Shown: positions 1-8,138, numbered from the stretch's first letter. The stretch is 64,000 nt of DNA from Microbacterium ginsengisoli (GCF_000956535.1 NZ_JYIY01000075.1:62001-126000); one strand, 5' to 3'. The notes: generated from the sequence alone by a model not told the origin. A program made the numbers and translations.

Positions 1-2
1 CG

Positions 3-1274
3 GTCGCCATCGCTGACGCTCTTGTCGTCGCTCCGCTCACCCGCCGCTCCGTTCGTGCGGCGGCGCCGGTGGTCGCTCCCCTCACCCGCCGCGCTGCGCG
101 CGGCCGTGAGCTCGAACTGCCGGCGCTGAGCGAGGTCGTCGGCGCCGAGGTGGTCGAACTCCTCGCCGTCGAGCCCGAGGCCGCCGAGCAGGCTCCCGCC
201 GCTGCGACGGTCGTCGAGATCGTCGCGAGCCCGCCGCGCGAGCTTCCGTTGGCGTTGCCGACGTCACCGGTCGCTCACGCGCACACCGCCGCAGAGTCCG
301 CACCCCGCGCCGATGCCCCCGCAGCAGATGCGGACGCATCGGCGCCGTCGCGTGAGGCCGACGATGTCGACGCCTTCGCTGAGGCTCTGCGCCGATTCGC
401 TCAGAGCGGCCCCACCCCCATCATCTCTGTGGCCGAGTCGGCTCCCGAGCAGGTCATCGCCGACGAGGCTCCGACCGGCCGCTCGCACCGAGGCCGCGGC
501 GCGAAGAGCGCACCGGCATCTGCTCCGTCGTCGGCCCTGCCGCGCAAGAGCGTGTTCCGCCGGGTCGCCACCACCTCGTTCTCGATCGGCGCGATGGGCA
601 TCGTCGGCCTCGTCGCGGTCGGCATGACGCTTCCGTCGCAGGCGGTGGCCGCGGCATCCGGCACCGCATCTGTCACCAACGCGGTCTCGCTCGCCGCATC
701 GAACAGCACCGGTGGCGGTGAGAGTGCGATTCAGGCATTCGCCGTACCCAGCGAGGTGCAGACATCCTCGCTCGACCGCAGCGACTACACCACGGGCTCG
801 AAGGCCGACATGGCGGCCTCGCTCGGCATCTCCCACTTCTCGAACTTCTTCACCAACAACCCGAACTCGCCCATCCAGTGGCCGTTCGCTGTCGGCGTCT
901 CGATCAGCTATGGCTTCGGCTGGCGCACGGGTGAGTTCCACGAGGGTCTCGACTTCACCCCGGGCGCCGGAGCGAAGATCCAGGCCGTCGCCGACGGCGT
1001 CGTGCGCGTCGCCACCGAGAGCGGCGGCGGATACGGCGTGATGATCATCATCGATCACGTGATCGACGGGCAGCCCGTCGCGACGCGCTACGCGCACATG
1101 GCGTACGGCTCGCTGCGGGTCAAGGCCGGTGACCACGTGAAGGTCGGCGAGATCATCGGCCAGGTCGGCGACACCGGGTACTCGTTCGGTGCGCACCTCC
1201 ACTTCGAGGTGCTGCAGAACGGCACGACTCCCATCGATCCGCTGCCCTGGTTGCGTTCGCACGCGGGCGGATGA
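3..1274 (+). CDS. M23-family peptidoglycan endopeptidase (5' partial)
   Basis: Zinc metallopeptidase of the LytM/M23 family, expected to cut peptide cross-links of the cell wall outside the membrane. The frame is open to the left edge, so the start lies outside the window. The visible 423 residues begin with a basic Ala/Pro-rich tail in which VVAPLTRR occurs twice. A single hydrophobic segment follows (about residues 195-215, GIVGLVAVGM), which could be an anchor or a late signal. The C-terminal domain shows the M23 zinc motifs HEGLD (His near residue 313) and HLHFE (near 398-402). The long Glu/Ala-rich region before the membrane segment looks disordered and probably cytoplasmic. Family is clear; substrate bond is unknown. 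Confidence 0.9.
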   Translation, partial: VAIADALVVAPLTRRSVRAAAPVVAPLTRRAARGRELELPALSEVVGAEVVELLAVEPEAAEQAPAAATVVEIVASPPRELPLALPTSPVAHAHTAAESAPRADAPAADADASAPSREADDVDAFAEALRRFAQSGPTPIISVAESAPEQVIADEAPTGRSHRGRGAKSAPASAPSSALPRKSVFRRVATTSFSIGAMGIVGLVAVGMTLPSQAVAAASGTASVTNAVSLAASNSTGGGESAIQAFAVPSEVQTSSLDRSDYTTGSKADMAASLGISHFSNFFTNNPNSPIQWPFAVGVSISYGFGWRTGEFHEGLDFTPGAGAKIQAVADGVVRVATESGGGYGVMIIIDHVIDGQPVATRYAHMAYGSLRVKAGDHVKVGEIIGQVGDTGYSFGAHLHFEVLQNGTTPIDPLPWLRSHAGG

Positions 1275-1299
1275 CCCGTCGTCCGCGGGGAGGATCCGG

Positions 1300-1329
1300 T
1301 TCGGTGACCGGCCGCGGCTCTGATATCCT
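1300..1329 (+). promoter_or_regulatory. Putative promoter of the tRNA pair
   Basis: TTCGGT (1300-1305), an 18-base spacer and TATCCT (1324-1329) lie about 27 bases before tRNA-Thr. Position and -10 quality fit a sigma-70-type promoter for both tRNAs; the -35 match is weak. Confidence 0.4.
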
Positions 1330-1355
1330 CGTGTGGTTGCCCGAAAGGGCGGCAC

Positions 1356-1427
1356 GCCCCGATAGCTCAGTGGCAGAGCACTTCCATGGTAAGGAAGGGG
1401 TCGTCAGTTCAATCCTGACTCGGGGCT
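1356..1427 (+). tRNA. tRNA-Thr (GGT)
   Basis: Acceptor stem GCCCCGA/TCGGGGC, an anticodon stem CTTCC/GGAAG around loop ATGGTAA (anticodon GGT, reading ACC), and T-arm GTCAG-TTCAATC-CTGAC. CCA is not encoded. It is followed at 24 bases by tRNA-Met, a pairing also seen in other actinobacteria. Confidence 0.95.
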
Positions 1428-1451
1428 CGCAGCATGTCTGACATGCGTTGC

Positions 1452-1525
1452 GGCAGGGTAGCTCAGTTGGTGAGAGCGCACGACTCATAATCGTGAGGTC
1501 GCGGGTTCGAGCCCCGCTCCTGCTA
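1452..1525 (+). tRNA. tRNA-Met (CAT), elongator type
   Basis: Acceptor GGCAGGG/TCCTGCT (G-U pairs at both ends), anticodon stem CACGA/TCGTG with loop CTCATAA, T-arm GCGGG/CCCGC. The anticodon stem lacks the three G-C pairs of initiator tRNA. The CACGACTCATAATCGTG arm matches the actinobacterial elongator tRNA-Met form. A tRNA-Ile2 with a lysidine-modified CAT is less likely but not formally excluded. Confidence 0.9.
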
Positions 1526-1532
1526 CAGAAGA

Positions 1533-1556
1533 AAACCCCCGGTTCGCCGGGGGTTT
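1533..1556 (+). terminator. Intrinsic terminator after the tRNAs
   Basis: Ten-base-pair hairpin AAACCCCCGG-TTCG-CCGGGGGTTT right behind tRNA-Met. A stable TTCG tetraloop, with the T-run inside the 3' arm. It can also end transcripts coming from the minus-strand gene at 1588-1872. Confidence 0.8.
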
Positions 1557-1587
1557 CGTCGTTCACGGGCGGGACCTCGCCGAACGC

Positions 1588-1872
1588 TCAAGGGGACGTC
1601 GACGACCGAGGGTGGAGCAGCAGAACGTCATCCGGATCGATGTGATACGACGTGCCGCCGCTTCCGGGAGTGGAAGCGGCCGTCGTCGGTGCCGACCGCC
1701 GCGGGTCTGACTGCGCGTCGGACGGTGTGACGGCGTGCGGAGATTGCCCGGGCGCGGCCGCGCCACCCGACGTCTGCGCGGCCGCGTCCATCACGGCCGA
1801 CACCATGGGAATCGTCAGCGATGCCAGCCCGATCACCACCACGCCGCACGTCACCCAGACCATGACCTGCAT
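1588..1872 (-). CDS. Small single-pass membrane protein, unknown function
   Basis: Ninety-four residues. Residues 3-27 (VMVWVTCGVVVIGLASL...) form one hydrophobic helix near the N-terminus. The rest is a Pro/Ser/Thr/Ala-rich tail ending in a short acidic-hydrophobic patch (YHIDPDDVLLL). The layout suggests an anchored or exported protein with a flexible tail. ATG at 1872 is preceded by GGTGG with almost no spacing; the in-frame ATG at 1863 is an alternative. It lies divergent to the DHFR-like gene and converges on the tRNA terminator. I do not recognise a family; the call rests on the membrane helix and codon bias. Confidence 0.5.
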   Translation of the reverse strand: MQVMVWVTCGVVVIGLASLTIPMVSAVMDAAAQTSGGAAAPGQSPHAVTPSDAQSDPRRSAPTTAASTPGSGGTSYHIDPDDVLLLHPRSSTSP

Positions 1873-1937
1873 CCACCGACGCCGCCGACGAGGTAGCGTG
1901 TCGGCAGCACGTCCCGCCCCCCGAGAGGACCCCGCCG

Positions 1938-2543
1938 ATGTCCGACACCACGTGTCACGTCTCGATCTCGCTTGACGGGTTCATCGCCGGTCCGAACCAG
2001 TCGATCGATGCGGGACTGGGGGAGCGGGGCATCGAGCTGCACCGGTGGCACATCGGCGACCCCCGGGCGAACGAGGCCGACGCGGTCGCCGCGGGCTGGC
2101 TCATGCGCCCGAGGGGTGCCTACGTGATGGGTCGCAACATGTACGCCCCGTCGCGCGGTGCCTGGGCCGACGAGTGGAGCGGATGGTGGGGCCCCGAACC
2201 GCCCTACCACGCACCCGTCTTCGTGCTCACCCACCACCCGCACGAGTCGATCGTGATGGACGGCGGCACCGTCTTCCACTTCGTCACCGACGGGTTCGAT
2301 GCCGCCTATGCCCGGGCGGTCGAGACGGCGGGTGACCTCGGCGTCGACATCGCCGGCGGGGCATCCACTGTTCGTCAGGCTCTCGAGGCGGATGTCATCG
2401 ACGAGCTCACCCTCGACATCGCACCCGTGCTGCTGGGGTCAGGGGAGCGCATCTTCGAGGGTCGCGAGACCTTCGGGTTCGAACCCGTCGAGGTGCTGCA
2501 CTCGCCGCTCGCGACCCACATCCGCTACCGCCGCGTCGGCTGA
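1938..2543 (+). CDS. Dihydrofolate reductase/RibD C-terminal domain family protein
   Basis: 201-residue protein of the RibD_C/DHFR-like fold, an NADPH-binding reductase family whose members are mostly uncharacterised. The N-terminus (HVSISLDGFIAGPNQS) and the GGASTVRQALEADVIDE segment, followed by PVLLGSGERIFEG, are the family hallmarks. GAGAGGA about 8 bases before ATG is a good ribosome site, and TAGCGT at 1894-1899 could be its -10 box. It is likely transcribed alone: the next gene converges on it with a 15-base gap. Substrate unknown; not expected to be the folate enzyme. Confidence 0.85.
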   Translation: MSDTTCHVSISLDGFIAGPNQSIDAGLGERGIELHRWHIGDPRANEADAVAAGWLMRPRGAYVMGRNMYAPSRGAWADEWSGWWGPEPPYHAPVFVLTHHPHESIVMDGGTVFHFVTDGFDAAYARAVETAGDLGVDIAGGASTVRQALEADVIDELTLDIAPVLLGSGERIFEGRETFGFEPVEVLHSPLATHIRYRRVG

Positions 2544-2558
2544 GCGCCCGACACGACG

Positions 2559-3809
2559 TCAGCGCGCGGCGACCAGCTCGTCGCGCTCGTGGGCGGCGAA
2601 GTGCGTCGACCGTCGGAACGGGGCGGCCAGCGTCGCGCCGATGTCGCGACGGTGCGCGATGAGGAGTCCGACCGCGATGAGCACCTGCACGGCGCTGAGC
2701 GCGTATCGCCCGGTCGTGTCGGTGACGAAGAACTGCACCGCGAAGATCGCCGCCAACGCGATCGCCGACCAGCGGTGGAACCGCAGGCCGATGATGATCG
2801 CCACCCCCATCACCGTCTGCGTGCCGGTGAGCACGAACTCCTCGACCTGGCGAGCGTCGAGGCCGAGCTCACTGCCGCCGCCACCGAGGTAGTGCGCGAT
2901 CGGGAGGGACCCGACCAGCAGGCTCCACTGGTTGATCTTCGAGGCGATGAGCGTCGCGATGGCGGCGGCACCCATGCCGCGCAGCGCGAACATCACGGCG
3001 ACGATGAACTCGGGTGCCTCCGACGCCAGCGGCGCCAGCCACTGCACGAGGAAGTAGCTGTCGAATCCTAGCGAGACACCCGTGTCGACGAGGCTCGTCG
3101 CGAACGGCTCCGCGCACGCCAGGATGATCGCCGCGGCGACCACGAACAGTGAGATCACGACGGCTCGACGCCGGCCGGTCGGGAGGTCCGCGATCAGCGC
3201 TGCGGTGCCCACGAACTCCTCCTCGCCCTCCGAGTGGATGCGTCCCGATCGCCACAGGTAGACGGCGAACACCGCGATGAGCACGACGCCGAACCAGATG
3301 GGGATGGCACCCAGCACCGGGATGGCGAACGCGATCACCGCGAGGATGGCGAGGAAGCCGACATCGAAACGCGCCGCACGCGGAAGCGGAAGGAACGCGC
3401 GTCGGGCCGGGTCGCGCCGGGGGAGTGAACGGTTCGCGACCGCGATCGCGACGATCACGACAAGAGGCCAGCCGAACCCGAGCAGCAAGCGGTTGGAGCC
3501 CGTCATGTTCGCCGCGGCGTACTGCTCGTACGCCGGGTCGAAGCCCGAGCGGTAGGCGTAATAGAGATCGACGGCATACTCGGGCAGCACGGCGATCAGG
3601 GCGAGGATCGCGATCGCGAGCCCGCCGGAGATGTCCTTCTGCGCGGACTCCGCGGCCCACGCCAGCAGGAACGACGACGCGACGACCGCGGCGCCGAAGA
3701 CCACCATGTCGAGCAGCGGGCTGGGCGCGAATCCGGTCGCGCGGAACACGATCGCGGGGGCGGCGATCGCCAGGCACAGGGCGATCTTTCGGATGAGGGC
3801 GGGGGGCAT
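2559..3809 (-). CDS. CaCA-superfamily cation exchanger (Ca2+/Na+ or Mn2+ antiporter type)
   Basis: Membrane antiporter of 416 residues with about ten hydrophobic segments and two inverted alpha-repeats typical of the sodium/calcium exchanger family. Repeat one contains LIAVLPEYAVD (Pro-Glu at 76-77) followed by AANMTGSN at about 99-106. Repeat two contains APLASEAPEF (Pro-Glu at 266-267) followed by ATLIASKINQW. Start: ATG at 3809 has GAGGAG eight bases upstream; the longer frame to 4034 reads through the riboswitch and is not coding. A yybP-ykoY element in the leader suggests the exported ion is Mn2+, or that Mn2+ is one of its ions. Ion specificity is inferred from that riboswitch only. Confidence 0.9.
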   Translation of the reverse strand: MPPALIRKIALCLAIAAPAIVFRATGFAPSPLLDMVVFGAAVVASSFLLAWAAESAQKDISGGLAIAILALIAVLPEYAVDLYYAYRSGFDPAYEQYAAANMTGSNRLLLGFGWPLVVIVAIAVANRSLPRRDPARRAFLPLPRAARFDVGFLAILAVIAFAIPVLGAIPIWFGVVLIAVFAVYLWRSGRIHSEGEEEFVGTAALIADLPTGRRRAVVISLFVVAAAIILACAEPFATSLVDTGVSLGFDSYFLVQWLAPLASEAPEFIVAVMFALRGMGAAAIATLIASKINQWSLLVGSLPIAHYLGGGGSELGLDARQVEEFVLTGTQTVMGVAIIIGLRFHRWSAIALAAIFAVQFFVTDTTGRYALSAVQVLIAVGLLIAHRRDIGATLAAPFRRSTHFAAHERDELVAAR

Positions 3810-3874
3810 CGAAGACTCCTCGATCGGGCAGGCCGAGAGGACGCGGTGACGCAGACACTCCGGCCAGGGACATG

Positions 3875-3982
3875 GCCGAAGGTCTCGTTCGCTCCGCGGA
3901 CGGAGTGGCCCGCCGGATCGGATCACCGTGAACCGATCAGTATGTCGACGCAGCCGCGAGGAACTACTCCCCTTCGCTCCCT
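3875..3982 (-). ncRNA. yybP-ykoY (manganese) riboswitch
   Basis: Read on the minus strand, the leader of the CaCA exchanger contains the conserved core GGGGAGTAG, then CGTCGACATAC, then GAGACCTTCG. The outer helix pairs CGAAGG (about 3971-3976) with CCTTCG (about 3878-3883). These are the invariant pieces of the yybP-ykoY aptamer, which binds Mn2+ and turns on Mn2+ efflux genes. A short hairpin, CGGCCA...TGGCCG, follows directly and may belong to the expression platform; the start codon is about 65 bases downstream. Recognised by eye; a covariance-model scan would settle the exact ends. Confidence 0.8.
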
Positions 3983-4077
3983 CCACCCTGACGGGCGCCG
4001 CCCCGCGCGAGCAAGCTGAGAGCGGAAGTCTCACGCTTTCGGGTTTCCGAACACGTTTCGGCCGCCCGAAGCGACGA

Positions 4078-4097
4078 GCGGATGCCGCGGCATCCGC
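4078..4097. repeat. 20-bp perfect palindrome GCGGATGCCGCGGCATCCGC
   Basis: Perfect palindrome in the gap between the exchanger leader and the pentapeptide-like gene. It is an intergenic copy of the GGATGCCGC/GCGGCATCC word that recurs across the window (compare 16213-16238 and 25937-25974). It may act as a hairpin terminator for transcripts ending at 4134. Confidence 0.6.
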
Positions 4098-4133
4098 GAT
4101 CGCGTGTCCGTCGGCGTGACGCCGGGCGTCGCG

Positions 4134-4790
4134 TCAGTCGGCGATGTGCACGCCGTGCGCCGCGGCGAATGCGGCGGCGTGCTGCTCGACCTGACGGGTC
4201 GAGAGGGTCGACCCGCGCAGGGCCCGCGGGTCGGTGAACGCGAGCGCATCGAGTCCGCGCAGGTCGAGGTCGGTGCCCGTCAGGCCGCGGGTGTCGACCT
4301 CGTCGACGCGGCAGGAGTCGAAGGTCACGCGGGTGAGGGTCGCGTCGGGGAGGTCGAGCGTGCCGATCTCGCAGTCGACGAATCGCACGTCGGCGAGTTC
4401 GGCGGACGGCAGCGAGAGGTAGCCCACGCGGATGCCGCGCAGCGTCACGCCGTCCCAGGCGGCGCGCAGGCCGTCGAGGGTGCCGATGCGTCCGCCCGTG
4501 AGGGCGACGTTGCGCCACCGGGCGTCGCGCAGCCGCAGCTCGACGGCGCGCAGGTCGTCGACGACGACATCGGTGAACGTCGTGCCGGTCGCGTCGAAGA
4601 GCGCCACGGATGCCGCCTCCACCCGCGACTCGACGAGTCGGGCGTGCGTGGCGAGCACATCGTCGGCGAGCCCGGTGATCCGGGCCGCGAGGAGGTCATC
4701 GCGTGGGGAGAGTCCGTCGGCCTCGTCGAGGTCGTCGGGAACGTCCGGCGCGCTGTCGCGTGGGGGAGCGGGGGTGTCGCGCCGGGCCAT
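4134..4790 (-). CDS. Pentapeptide-repeat-like protein
   Basis: 218 residues. After a charged Pro/Asp-rich N-terminus, residues about 60-190 show loosely spaced strands such as FTDVVVDDLRAVELRLRDARWRNVALTG and LADVRFVDCEIGTLDLPDATLTRVTFDSCRV. These have the A(D/N)LxF-like period of right-handed pentapeptide beta-helices. The function of such proteins is generally unknown; some bind gyrase. ATG at 4790 is chosen because TAGGCT lies seven bases upstream, a leaderless arrangement. A GTG at 4856 overlapping the stop of the upstream regulator is the alternative. It follows the XRE regulator gene on the same strand. Confidence 0.65.
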   Translation of the reverse strand: MARRDTPAPPRDSAPDVPDDLDEADGLSPRDDLLAARITGLADDVLATHARLVESRVEAASVALFDATGTTFTDVVVDDLRAVELRLRDARWRNVALTGGRIGTLDGLRAAWDGVTLRGIRVGYLSLPSAELADVRFVDCEIGTLDLPDATLTRVTFDSCRVDEVDTRGLTGTDLDLRGLDALAFTDPRALRGSTLSTRQVEQHAAAFAAAHGVHIAD

Positions 4791-4852
4791 GGGGGTCAGC
4801 CTAGACGCGCCCCCTGCGGGCATCGCACCCGCTCGCCGCAACCGCCCGACGT

Positions 4853-5680
4853 TCACCGCGCCGGGGCGGCGCTCGCCGCGAGGAGGGCGAGCTTGTCGGC
4901 ATCCGCCGTGCCGGGCTCGGCGTGGTAGATCACCAGCATCATGCCGTCCGTGCCGGGGATCGCAAGCTTCTCGCGGTCGACCGTGAGCGCGCCCACGCTC
5001 GGGTGCGCGAACGTCACCGTCGCCCCTTGGCGCATCCGCACGTCGTGGCGCGCCCAGAGCCGCCCGAAGACAGGACTCGCAAGCGACAGCTCCCCGACGA
5101 GTGCGATCACGCGCGGGTCGTCGGTGTCGGCGCCGATCGACTGCCGGAACCCCGCAACGAGGCCCGCCGCGGCCTCGTCCCAGTGCGGGAACAGGTCGCG
5201 CTCGGCGTCGTCGAGGAAGAAGTCCCGCAGCCGGTTGCCGCCCACCGTGAGACGTGGCGAGAGTGCGGCGGCGAGCGGATTCGCGGCCAGCACGTCGAGG
5301 CAGCGCCCCTCGACGAACGCCGGGAACGGCACCTGGCCGACGAAGCGCAGCGTGTGGGCCGGCACCACCTCCGCGCGTCGACGGGTGCGCACGGCGCGGG
5401 GCCGCGGCATCCCGATCTCGTTCAGGTGGCGGGCAGCGTCGGCATCGAGCCGCAACACGCGTGCGAGCGCGTCGAGCACCTGCGGCGACGGATGCCGGTC
5501 GCGGCCCTGCTCGAGCCGCAGGTAGTAGTCGGCGCTGATGCCCGCGAGCATCGCGACCTCCTCGCGCCGCAGCCCTGCGACTCGCCGCACCCCGACCACC
5601 GGGATGCCCGCTTCATCGGGGGTGATGAGCTCGCGCCGGGCGCGCAGGAATGCGCCGAGTCGGTTCTCGTCATCGCCCAT
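4853..5680 (-). CDS. XRE-family regulator with MmyB-like ligand-binding domain
   Basis: 275-residue repressor/activator. The N-terminal helix-turn-helix covers about residues 8-85 (FLRARRELITPDEAG...RRVAGLRREEVAMLAGISADYYLRLEQGRDRHPS). The MmyB-type domain fills the rest, with the usual FVEGRCLDVLAANPLA and LREFFLDD-like stretches. Such regulators normally sit next to, and control, a reductase gene, and here an NAD-dependent reductase starts divergently at 5782. ATG at 5680 lies six bases after TACTCT, so the mRNA is probably leaderless. It is paralogous to the regulator at 20597-21478. Ligand unknown. Confidence 0.9.
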   Translation of the reverse strand: MGDDENRLGAFLRARRELITPDEAGIPVVGVRRVAGLRREEVAMLAGISADYYLRLEQGRDRHPSPQVLDALARVLRLDADAARHLNEIGMPRPRAVRTRRRAEVVPAHTLRFVGQVPFPAFVEGRCLDVLAANPLAAALSPRLTVGGNRLRDFFLDDAERDLFPHWDEAAAGLVAGFRQSIGADTDDPRVIALVGELSLASPVFGRLWARHDVRMRQGATVTFAHPSVGALTVDREKLAIPGTDGMMLVIYHAEPGTADADKLALLAASAAPAR

Positions 5681-5708
5681 GCTGCGAGAGTACGACGGAT
5701 GCCGCGGC

Positions 5709-5737
5709 CGATCCTGGTCCCGTCATCCCCAGGATCG
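5709..5737. promoter_or_regulatory. Inverted-repeat operator between XRE regulator and reductase
   Basis: CGATCCTGG (5709-5717) and CCAGGATCG (5729-5737) are perfect nine-base arms separated by 11 bases. They stand in the 101-base gap between two divergent starts and are the obvious candidate binding site for the XRE/MmyB-like protein encoded at 4853-5680. Confidence 0.55.
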
Positions 5738-5781
5738 TCCGGGCACTGGTGATGGCCGCCGTGCGCGCGCACGATGGAGCC

Positions 5782-6819
5782 ATGACCGCCCCCTCTCCTC
5801 TCGTCGTCGTCACCGGCGGTGCCGGGTTCATCGCGTCGCAGTGCATCGTGCAGCTTCTCGCCGCCGGCTACCGCGTGCGCACCACCTCCCGCTCCCTCGA
5901 CCGCGACTCCGCCCTGCGTGCGCAGCTCGCGCGGCTGGGCGCGGCATCCACCAACGGCCTCGAAATGGTCGCCGCCGACCTCACCGCCGACGACGGCTGG
6001 GACGCCGCGCTCGCCGGGGCGGCATTCGTGCTGCACGTCGCGTCGCCCGTCCCTCACGGTGCGCCGCTCGATGACGACGCCATGATCGCCGCCGCCGTCG
6101 ACGGCACCACCCGCGTGCTGCGCGCGGCGCTCCGTGCCGGGGTCTCCCGTGTGGTGCTGACCTCGGCCTTCCACGCGATCGGCTTCGGCCGCGGGCGTAC
6201 CGACCACCTGTTCACCGAGGCGGACTGGTCGCCGCTCGACGGCCCCGGCATGGACGCCTACGGGCGCAGCAAGGTGCTCGCCGAACGCGCCGCGTGGGAG
6301 ATCGTCGGCGAGACCGGCCTCGAGCTCGCCGTCATCAACCCTGTCGCGGTGCTCGGGCCCGTGGCATCCGATTCGCTCTCGGGCGGAAACGCGATGGTGC
6401 GGCGTCTGCTCTCCGGAGGGATGCCGTCGGCCATCAACCTGTGGCTGCCGATCGTCGACGTGCGCGACGTCGCCGACGCGCACCTGCGGGCCATGACGAC
6501 CCCGGATGCCGCGGGCCACCGCTTCCTCCTCGCGAGCGGCGAGGGCCTCACGTTGCCGCAGGTCGCGCGCGTGCTGCGCGAGGAGCTCGGAACGGATGCC
6601 GCACGCGTGCCGACGCGCACGACGCCGAACTGGCTCGTGCGGCTCGCCGCGCGACGCAAGCCGGAGCTGCGCGGCGTCGCCGCCGACCTCGGTCACGTCA
6701 AGCGCATCGACGCATCCGCCGCCGGCCGAGTGCTCGGCTGGAGCGCACGCCCGGCGCGGGAGACCGTCGCCGACGCGGCCCGCAGCATGATCGCGGCGGG
6801 ACTCGTCGCACCTCAGTGA
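5782..6819 (+). CDS. NAD-dependent epimerase/dehydratase-family reductase (dihydroflavonol 4-reductase-like)
   Basis: 345 residues, extended short-chain dehydrogenase. The Rossmann motif GGAGFIAS is near residues 11-18. A serine in VVLTSAFHAIG and the catalytic pair in AYGRSK (YxxxK, near 157-163) complete the active site. The C-terminal half resembles aldehyde/ketone reductases such as dihydroflavonol reductase, not sugar-nucleotide epimerases. ATG at 5782 has GGAG close upstream; earlier in-frame codons overlap the operator. Divergent from the MmyB-like regulator, so probably induced by a reactive carbonyl or antibiotic-like ligand (inference from context). Confidence 0.88.
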   Translation: MTAPSPLVVVTGGAGFIASQCIVQLLAAGYRVRTTSRSLDRDSALRAQLARLGAASTNGLEMVAADLTADDGWDAALAGAAFVLHVASPVPHGAPLDDDAMIAAAVDGTTRVLRAALRAGVSRVVLTSAFHAIGFGRGRTDHLFTEADWSPLDGPGMDAYGRSKVLAERAAWEIVGETGLELAVINPVAVLGPVASDSLSGGNAMVRRLLSGGMPSAINLWLPIVDVRDVADAHLRAMTTPDAAGHRFLLASGEGLTLPQVARVLREELGTDAARVPTRTTPNWLVRLAARRKPELRGVAADLGHVKRIDASAAGRVLGWSARPARETVADAARSMIAAGLVAPQ

Positions 6820-8138
6820 GCGGGGATGAGCCCCAGGTGCCCGAAGAAGCCGGCGAGGCCGTGGCGCAGTCCCCAGCGCACGGTGTTCCAATCGTGGCCG
6901 GTGCCGGGCGAGATGAGCACGTCCGCCGCAATCGCGACGGCCCGCGCCCCGGCCGCGAGTTGTCGCGCCGCTGTGACGAAGAGCGGATCCTGCTCGCCCG
7001 CGACGAACGTGACGCGAGAATCCCGGAACGGACCGTGCGCGTGCATGAGCGCAAGCGGATGATGCCGGGCGTACTCGGTCGCTGAGCCCCGGAATGCGAT
7101 CTTGACCGTATCGGCTCCGATCGTCGGCACGAGCTCGCTCGAGATCGCGAGCGCCGAGGCGAAGACATCTGGATGCGTGACGGCGAACTGGGTGGAACAG
7201 GTCGCACCTTCGGAGAAGCCGAGCACTCCCCAGGCGAGCGGGCTGCTGCTGACGCGGAAGTGCGACTTCGCCCATGCCACCACGTCGGTCGCGACATACG
7301 TGTCAACATTCCCGAGCGTCGAGTCCACGCACATCGGATTCGACGACGGGGCACCCAGCTGGTCCGGAGAGATGACGATCGGCGCGAACCCGTGGTGCGC
7401 GGCGGCGAAGGTGTCCAGCACAGTGGCGAGGCCGCCGAAGGTGAAGAGATCCGACGGGCTCCCGGGCTGGCCGGAGAAGGCGAGCACCACCGGGAGCACC
7501 GGCGGGTGCGCCGTCAGGGCCGCGGGTGGCAGGTAGATCGTCGCGGGCCGCGCGGCGAAGTGGGAGACCGTCGCCGGGATCGTGGCCGACACGACCGCGC
7601 CGGCCGCGGGCACCGGGGCCCCTCCCGCGGCGGTCGACACGTAGTCGGTGCCCACGGCCTCGACCGAACCGTGCTCTCCGGAGGCGACATCCGCCAGTGC
7701 GGGTGGTGCCGGACGCCCCCACAGATCGGCGACGGTGGGGTAGACGCCGAAGACTGCGTTCACGCCGAGGGCTGCGGCCGTGATCGCGGAGACCGCCGCC
7801 GCGGCGCCTGCGAGTCTGTGCCACCATCGTGCGCCCGCGATCGCGGCCACGCCGACCGCGAGACCCGCGACCGCGACGACGACCCAGGCTCTCCCGGCGA
7901 AGGGGACGGCGACACCGACCCCCGGCCCAAGGTCGAGGAGGGCTGTCAGGGCGAGCGCGGCGGCGAGGACTGAGCCGGCGATGGTACCCGCGGCGACCAG
8001 TGCGGCGCGACGCGAGCGGCGGCGAGCGAGAGCCACCACACCGAGCAGGACGGAAAGCATCAGGACCGTCCCCGAGACCGCCGAGTCCACCAACGACATG
8101 CTCGCCAACCACGACGGGAGCGTGAGATGCGCGGGCAC
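6813..8138 (-). CDS. Membrane-anchored esterase-family alpha/beta hydrolase
   Basis: 441 residues. Four hydrophobic helices at the N-terminus (about residues 10-160, e.g. GTVLMLSVLLGVVALA and AWVVVAVAGLAVGVAAIAG) place the C-terminal enzyme domain outside the membrane. The domain shows a nucleophile elbow GFSEG, an acid in FVAGEQDP and a histidine in GTGHDW. This matches the putative-esterase/mycolyltransferase-like family of actinobacteria. Start taken at GTG 8138; the ATG at 8204 would add 22 residues with no clear signal. It converges on the reductase gene with a seven-base overlap. The substrate, perhaps an envelope ester, is unknown. Confidence 0.8.
   Translation of the reverse strand: MPAHLTLPSWLASMSLVDSAVSGTVLMLSVLLGVVALARRRSRRAALVAAGTIAGSVLAAALALTALLDLGPGVGVAVPFAGRAWVVVAVAGLAVGVAAIAGARWWHRLAGAAAAVSAITAAALGVNAVFGVYPTVADLWGRPAPPALADVASGEHGSVEAVGTDYVSTAAGGAPVPAAGAVVSATIPATVSHFAARPATIYLPPAALTAHPPVLPVVLAFSGQPGSPSDLFTFGGLATVLDTFAAAHHGFAPIVISPDQLGAPSSNPMCVDSTLGNVDTYVATDVVAWAKSHFRVSSSPLAWGVLGFSEGATCSTQFAVTHPDVFASALAISSELVPTIGADTVKIAFRGSATEYARHHPLALMHAHGPFRDSRVTFVAGEQDPLFVTAARQLAAGARAVAIAADVLISPGTGHDWNTVRWGLRHGLAGFFGHLGLIPAH

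Noticed and set aside
1452..1525. Initiator tRNA-Met
   Set aside because: The anticodon stem is CACGA/TCGTG, lacking the G-C triplet of initiators, and the first acceptor pair is G-U, not the mismatch seen in initiators.
2559..4034. Start of the CaCA exchanger at 4034
   Set aside because: The added 75 residues translate the riboswitch and leader; ATG 3809 has a proper ribosome site.
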